Positions 5,930 to 9,021 of a stretch of 9,021 nt of DNA are shown here, one piece after another (positions within the stretch are counted from its first letter, which is position 1; each line of letters begins with the position of its first letter). Both the position numbers and the translations under genes were made by a program. The DNA lies in contig DERX01000061.1 of assembly GCA_002361875.1 (NCBI GenBank), positions 1 through 9,021 on the forward strand. The letters run 5' to 3'. Under the pieces are notes generated by a model. The model was not told the DNA's origin. It saw only the letters and a list, made by a program, of their open reading frames with translations, and searched no databases. Origin of the DNA: Ruminococcaceae bacterium UBA3329 (GTDB lineage Bacteria > Bacillota > Clostridia > Oscillospirales > Acutalibacteraceae).

Positions 5930-7033
5930 ATGCGTGAATGGATAAATGAGCACAGAAAAATATTTATATGCTTAATTGCAGGTATAGTTGCCGTTGCTGT
6001 TATTTCGGCAGCTGCTGTTGTAATTCATAATAAAAATTCAAATAAGCCTTCTGCCCCTGCAGGAACGGTAAATGCAGATGAAAAGACAGATGAGCAGGTC
6101 GAGAAAACGCAGTCAGCTTCCGACGGGATTCAGTCGCAGATAGAATCGTCTGATGTAACTAATATCACTCCGTCAATTTCGGAAAGCGAGTTTGAATCTA
6201 AATCAGAAAATAAATTTGATTCAAAAACGGAAAAAGAAACAGATATAAAATCAGAAAGTAAAACCGATTCCGGGACGGGAAAGGAAACAGAGGCAAAAAC
6301 TGAACGGTCAACGCGTCCTCAAACAACGAGGCCTGTCCCCACAGAAGTTAAATCACTTGCCGACGGCAATAAAACAGTTTATTATCCTGCGGCGTTAGAG
6401 TCCGAAACGAAAAAATACCCGGTTATTGTCTGGGCGAACGGTACACTATGTGCGACAGATACATACGACAAGCTTTTAACAAAAATTTCCGAGGGTGGTT
6501 ACATTGTTGTTGCGGATTCAAGTGTGATGACTGCCGAAGGCACGGCGCAGATTGACTCAATTGATTATATAATCGGCAAAAACAGCGATACAGGAAGTAT
6601 TTTTTGCGGTAAGGTTGATACAGAAAAAATCGGTGCGGCGGGTCATTCACAGGGCGGCAGAAGCGCAGTTAATGCAGCTCAAAATGACGGAAGAATAAAA
6701 TGTATTGTGTCAATTGCAGGCTCACCGTATAAAGAGGAGGCAGAGGGACTCAAGGCCTCGGCACTTTACCTTACAGGAACGGCGGATATGGTTGTCTTGT
6801 CATCTGAATGGTGCAAGCCGGCTTACGATGCAGCGGCAGGCAGAGCGGTTTATGCTTCGTTAAAGGGCGGAGTGCACACAACATGTATAACAGACCCCGA
6901 AAAGGTGTCGGGTTATGCAGTTTCGTGGTTCGATGCATATTTAAAGAACGATTCAGCGTCAAAAGCCAAATTTCAAAACGGCGGCGAGCTTTCAAAGGAC
7001 TCCGCTTGGCAGGATTTTGCAAGCAAAAACTGA
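5930..7033 (+). CDS. Membrane-anchored alpha/beta-hydrolase (dienelactone/PET-hydrolase-like)
   Basis: A 367-residue predicted serine esterase tethered outside the membrane. Residues 1-10 are polar and charged, 11-32 are one hydrophobic helix without a lipobox, so an uncleaved anchor is likely. Residues about 40-140 are a low-complexity Ser/Lys/Glu/Thr linker with repeats such as SESK, KTEKET and ESKTDS, ending in a Thr/Arg/Pro stretch. The catalytic domain (about 145-345) has a WANGT oxyanion-hole region (168-172), the nucleophile elbow GHSQGG with Ser240, a probable acid Asp286 in LTGTAD and a probable base His316 in GGVHTT. This pattern fits the chlorophyllase/dienelactone hydrolase and PET-hydrolase-like families, which cleave esters; the natural substrate cannot be named. 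The SD is GAGGG (5919-5923), 6 bases before the ATG. It is the last gene of the recG operon and is followed by a strong terminator. Confidence 0.85.
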   Translation: MREWINEHRKIFICLIAGIVAVAVISAAAVVIHNKNSNKPSAPAGTVNADEKTDEQVEKTQSASDGIQSQIESSDVTNITPSISESEFESKSENKFDSKTEKETDIKSESKTDSGTGKETEAKTERSTRPQTTRPVPTEVKSLADGNKTVYYPAALESETKKYPVIVWANGTLCATDTYDKLLTKISEGGYIVVADSSVMTAEGTAQIDSIDYIIGKNSDTGSIFCGKVDTEKIGAAGHSQGGRSAVNAAQNDGRIKCIVSIAGSPYKEEAEGLKASALYLTGTADMVVLSSEWCKPAYDAAAGRAVYASLKGGVHTTCITDPEKVSGYAVSWFDAYLKNDSASKAKFQNGGELSKDSAWQDFASKN

Positions 7034-7048
7034 ATAAATTGTATTGTG

Positions 7049-7074
7049 CGGTGGGGGTTACCCCGCCGTTTTTT
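7049..7074 (+). terminator. Rho-independent terminator of the recG operon
   Basis: CGGTGGGG (7049-7056) pairs with CCCCGCCG (7061-7068), with one G-T pair and a GTTA loop, followed at once by six T (7069-7074). It begins 15 bases after the hydrolase stop codon and is the clearest terminator in the window. Confidence 0.93.
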
Positions 7075-7099
7075 GTACTCAACTCATAGGTAACAAAAA

Positions 7100-7228
7100 C
7101 TCTCTCAATGAGGAAGCTGTCACGAAGTGACTGATGAGGGGGAACGGTATGCCGAGGTTACGGCTTTGCCAAGACCCTTTTGTCTGCTTTACGGACATTT
7201 CCCCTTGCAGGGGAATAACGGCATAACC
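7100..7228. repeat. Degenerate hairpin-rich intergenic repeat (gut-Clostridia type)
   Basis: The 376-bp spacer before the MATE gene contains a chain of small inverted repeats and no credible gene. CTCTCTCA (7100-7107) can pair with TGAGGGGG (7135-7142) around an inner perfect hairpin GTCAC-GAA-GTGAC (7119-7131). GGTATGCCG (7146-7154) is mirrored by CGGCATAACC (7219-7228) with one extra base. Inside that pair are AGAC/GTCT (7171-7184) and CCCCT-TGC-AGGGG (7201-7213). The block with GTCACGAAGTGAC flanked by CTCTC/GAGGG resembles short repeats scattered between genes in many gut Clostridia; this is recalled, not searched. No transposase or clear target duplication is visible. Bases 7229-7324 hold nothing I can name beyond a GGGCGCCC palindrome at 7266-7273. 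Confidence 0.55.
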
Positions 7229-7324
7229 TACAAAAAATCACCAGCAAAGTACAGATATACAAAACGGGCGCCCGGGTCATCAGCCTCTACTAACTTTTTA
7301 TTCTCTCCTTTACATTAAATTTTC

Positions 7325-7352
7325 TTTACATTTCAAATATTTGTGCTAAAAT
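7325..7352 (+). promoter_or_regulatory. Promoter of the MATE gene, extended -10 type
   Basis: TTTACA (7325-7330) and TAAAAT (7347-7352) are separated by 16 bases, each one base from the vegetative sigma factor consensus, and a TGC directly before the -10 box gives an extended -10. The surroundings are AT-rich. Transcription would start near 7358-7360, giving a leader of about 50 bases. It follows the terminator of the preceding operon, so the MATE gene is probably its own unit. Confidence 0.75.
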
Positions 7353-7361
7353 ATTTTTCGG

Positions 7362-7408
7362 AAAAATGCCGAGATAATCGGCACAGTTTATTAAGAGAAG
7401 GCATTTTT
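7362..7408 (+). promoter_or_regulatory. MATE leader with competing hairpins over the ribosome-binding site
   Basis: AAAAATGCC (7362-7370) is a perfect 9-base complement of GGCATTTTT (7400-7408). The right arm takes in the GG of the SD sequence AGAAGG (7396-7401) and runs to one base before the ATG at 7410. A second small hairpin, GCCGA-GATAA-TCGGC (7368-7382), shares the bases 7368-7370 with the long stem, so the two cannot form fully together. The layout would allow control of translation, but no known riboswitch class is recognised and regulation is an inference. Confidence 0.5.
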
Positions 7409-7409
7409 A

Positions 7410-8765
7410 ATGAACAAAGATTTAACGGTCGGAAAGCCGAGCAGGGTTTTGCGGAATTTCTGCTTGCCGCTTTTCGGAAGCGTAATTTTTCAACAGCTTT
7501 ACACGATTGCAGACAGCTTCGTAGCAGGCAAATTTGTAAGTGAAAAGGCTTTGGCGGCTGTGGGCAACAGCTATGAAATAACACTGATTTTTATGGCATT
7601 TGCATTCGGCTGCAACATTGGCTGTTCGGTTGTGGTGTCAGGCTTTTTCGGCGCAAAAAAATATAAGGAGCTGAAAACGGCGGTTTATACGGCTTTAATC
7701 GCAAGCGGAATTTTGTGTGTTGCTTTAATGCTTTTGGGCGTGCTGTTCGGAAGCGGACTTTTAAGGCTTATAAACACGCCTGGCGACATTATGGCGGACT
7801 CAAAGCTGTACCTTGATATTTACATTTTGGGACTGTTGTTTGTATTTTACTATAATGTTGCAACGGGTATTTTCTCGGCTCTCGGCGATTCAAAAACTCC
7901 GTTTTATTTCCTGATGTGCTCTTCGCTTTCAAATATTTTTATGGATATTCTGTTTACAACTGCATTAAGAAATGTGTTTAAGCGGGGCGTTGACGGCGTT
8001 GCCTGGGCAACCTTTCTGTGTCAGGGAGTAAGCTGTATTCTTGCACTGATTTTTGTATTCAAACGGCTTAAAACAATAAAGACAGATGGTAAAAACAAGG
8101 TGTTTTCCTGTAAAATACTGGGTCAAATCGCCTATATTGCAATTCCGAGCATTTTACAGCAAAGCTTTGTGTCAGTCGGAAACATTATTATTCAGGGGAT
8201 AATAAATACATTCGGTTCAGGCGTAATTGCAGGCTATTCGGCATCGATAAAGCTAAATAATTTAGTGATTACATCGTTTAACACAATCGGCACGGGAATG
8301 TCGAATTATACGGCGCAAAACCTCGGCGCAGAAAGAAAAGAAAGAGTACACGAAGGATTTCGGGCAGGGGTCGGAATGGTCGTTTTAATCGGAGCAGTTT
8401 TTTCCGTTGCATATTTTTTCTTCGGCAGAAATTTAGTTCACATTTTCATAAACGATTACGCGGGCGAGGCAATGAAAACCGGAATTACGATTTTGAAAAT
8501 AATTTCTCCGTTCTATTTTGTCGTTTCGACAAAGCTTATTGCGGACGGTGTCCTCAGAGGAGCAGGCAAAATGAAGCAGTTTATGCTTGCAACCTTTACG
8601 GATTTGATTTTGCGTGTTGTGCTTGCAAAAATTCTTTCGGGGACCGGTCTCGGCTCAACAGGAATTTGGCTCGCTTGGCCCATAGGCTGGCTCACGGCAA
8701 CGGTTATGTCGCTTGCGTTCTACTTTAATTATTATAAACAAAAGAAAAAAACAGCAAGTAAATGA
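7410..8765 (+). CDS. MATE-family multidrug/toxin extrusion transporter
   Basis: MATE proteins are inner-membrane antiporters that export drugs, metabolites or other organic compounds using a sodium or proton gradient. The 451 residues match the family, with two related six-helix halves. The first half (about 12-215) starts PLFGSVIFQQLYTIADSFVAGKF, which includes the conserved Asp35 of the first helix region, and has GIFSALGDSKTPFYF at 153-167. The second half (about 235-440) shows PSILQQSFVSVGN, TAQNLGAERKERV (301-313) and the matching GVLRGAGKMKQF at 380-391. A lysine-rich cytoplasmic tail ends the protein. The start is ATG 7410, with AGAAGG 8 bases upstream. It is most like the DinF/NorM-type proteins common in Clostridia; the substrate cannot be deduced. 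It has its own promoter and a terminator-like hairpin after it, so it is probably a single-gene unit. Confidence 0.95.
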   Translation: MNKDLTVGKPSRVLRNFCLPLFGSVIFQQLYTIADSFVAGKFVSEKALAAVGNSYEITLIFMAFAFGCNIGCSVVVSGFFGAKKYKELKTAVYTALIASGILCVALMLLGVLFGSGLLRLINTPGDIMADSKLYLDIYILGLLFVFYYNVATGIFSALGDSKTPFYFLMCSSLSNIFMDILFTTALRNVFKRGVDGVAWATFLCQGVSCILALIFVFKRLKTIKTDGKNKVFSCKILGQIAYIAIPSILQQSFVSVGNIIIQGIINTFGSGVIAGYSASIKLNNLVITSFNTIGTGMSNYTAQNLGAERKERVHEGFRAGVGMVVLIGAVFSVAYFFFGRNLVHIFINDYAGEAMKTGITILKIISPFYFVVSTKLIADGVLRGAGKMKQFMLATFTDLILRVVLAKILSGTGLGSTGIWLAWPIGWLTATVMSLAFYFNYYKQKKKTASK

Positions 8766-8786
8766 GAAAGTGTGTTTGAAATGGCA

Positions 8787-8830
8787 AAAGCCAACAGATT
8801 CGTTTTTGAATCCATTGGCTTTATATTTTA
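8787..8830 (+). terminator. Probable terminator after the MATE gene
   Basis: AAAGCCAA (8787-8794) pairs with TTGGCTTT (8815-8822), and inside it GATTC (8797-8801) pairs with GAATC (8808-8812) around a GTTTTT loop; small mismatches separate the two stems. An AT-rich stretch, ATATTTTA, follows. It starts 21 bases after the stop codon. The T-run is interrupted, so strength is uncertain. Confidence 0.65.
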
Positions 8831-8913
8831 ATATAATTACAGGCACAAGAACAGGCGAAACCGTGCGACCGATTTTCTCTTTTGGCTGCTTACTGTTCTT
8901 GATGAGCTTAAAT

Positions 8914-8946
8914 AATAACGGCAGTCCTTAAAGGACTGCCGTTATT
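8914..8946 (-). terminator. Terminator of the tRNA-Thr gene, possibly bidirectional
   Basis: A perfect 16-bp inverted repeat: 8914-8929 and 8931-8946, centred on one A, with the core ACGGCAGTCC. On the minus strand it starts directly after the encoded CCA of the tRNA, and its T-rich exit (TTATTATTTAA) fits an intrinsic terminator. On the plus strand it could also stop read-through from the MATE gene. Bases 8831-8913 hold no gene that I can see. Confidence 0.85.

Positions 8947-9021
<75 letters not shown>

Noticed and set aside
6050..6345. Frameshift or foreign segment in the hydrolase linker because of unusual composition
   Set aside because: The frame stays open with a sensible Ser/Lys/Glu/Thr spacer and the catalytic domain follows in frame, so it is a normal low-complexity stalk.
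6771..7089. Overlapping frames on both strands at the end of the hydrolase gene
   Set aside because: They are alternative frames of a clearly coding region and run into its terminator.
7127..7318. 63-codon plus-strand frame in the spacer before the MATE gene
   Set aside because: It runs through a hairpin-rich repeat, has no SD-start pair of note, and its product has no protein-like composition.
8713..8931. 72-codon frame spanning the end of the MATE gene and the following spacer
   Set aside because: It overlaps the MATE gene out of frame, crosses two terminator hairpins and lacks recognisable protein features.

Overview
This 9 kb window looks like ordinary chromosome from a low-to-medium GC Gram-positive bacterium of the class Clostridia, most like an Oscillospiraceae/Ruminococcaceae-type gut organism. 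The reasons are an RNase Y gene followed by a YmdB-type phosphoesterase gene (a Firmicutes pairing), strong GA-rich Shine-Dalgarno (SD) sites, a lipoprotein of the Clostridial solute-binding family 5 type, and intergenic repeats of a kind common in gut Clostridia. The genus cannot be fixed from the sequence alone.

Layout. Bases 1-774 hold the 3' half of rny (RNase Y; 5' end outside the window), then a hairpin at 780-809. A YmdB-family metallophosphoesterase (838-1623) and a family-5 extracellular solute-binding lipoprotein (1628-3145) follow as a tightly coupled pair. Between that lipoprotein and recG is a compact 277-bp element (3143-3419). It has 28-bp terminal inverted repeats (25/28 matching) and two internal hairpins, so it can be drawn as a three-way junction. 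Its left tip is the stop codon of the lipoprotein gene and its right tip lies 17 bases before the recG start.

recG (3437-5491), a short DeoR/WYL-type DNA-binding protein without a WYL domain (5509-5916) and a membrane-anchored alpha/beta-hydrolase (5930-7033) form a second operon with gaps of 13-17 bases, closed by a strong intrinsic terminator (7049-7074). A 376-bp spacer carries a degenerate hairpin-rich repeat (about 7100-7228), then a clear extended -10 promoter and a structured leader for a MATE-family efflux protein (7410-8765). After a terminator-like hairpin, a tRNA-Thr(GGT) gene enters from the right on the minus strand, with its own terminator touching its CCA end.

Function. The genes mix housekeeping RNA decay (rny), c-di/phosphodiester metabolism (the YmdB homologue), replication-fork repair (recG), and envelope functions (solute-binding lipoprotein, anchored hydrolase, efflux). 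I see no complete defence, phage, CRISPR or biosynthetic system. The most interesting signals are the structured mobile-like element wedged between the lipoprotein gene and recG, the potentially switching leader of the MATE gene, a metal-ligand substitution in the YmdB homologue, and the WYL-less regulator in the recG operon.
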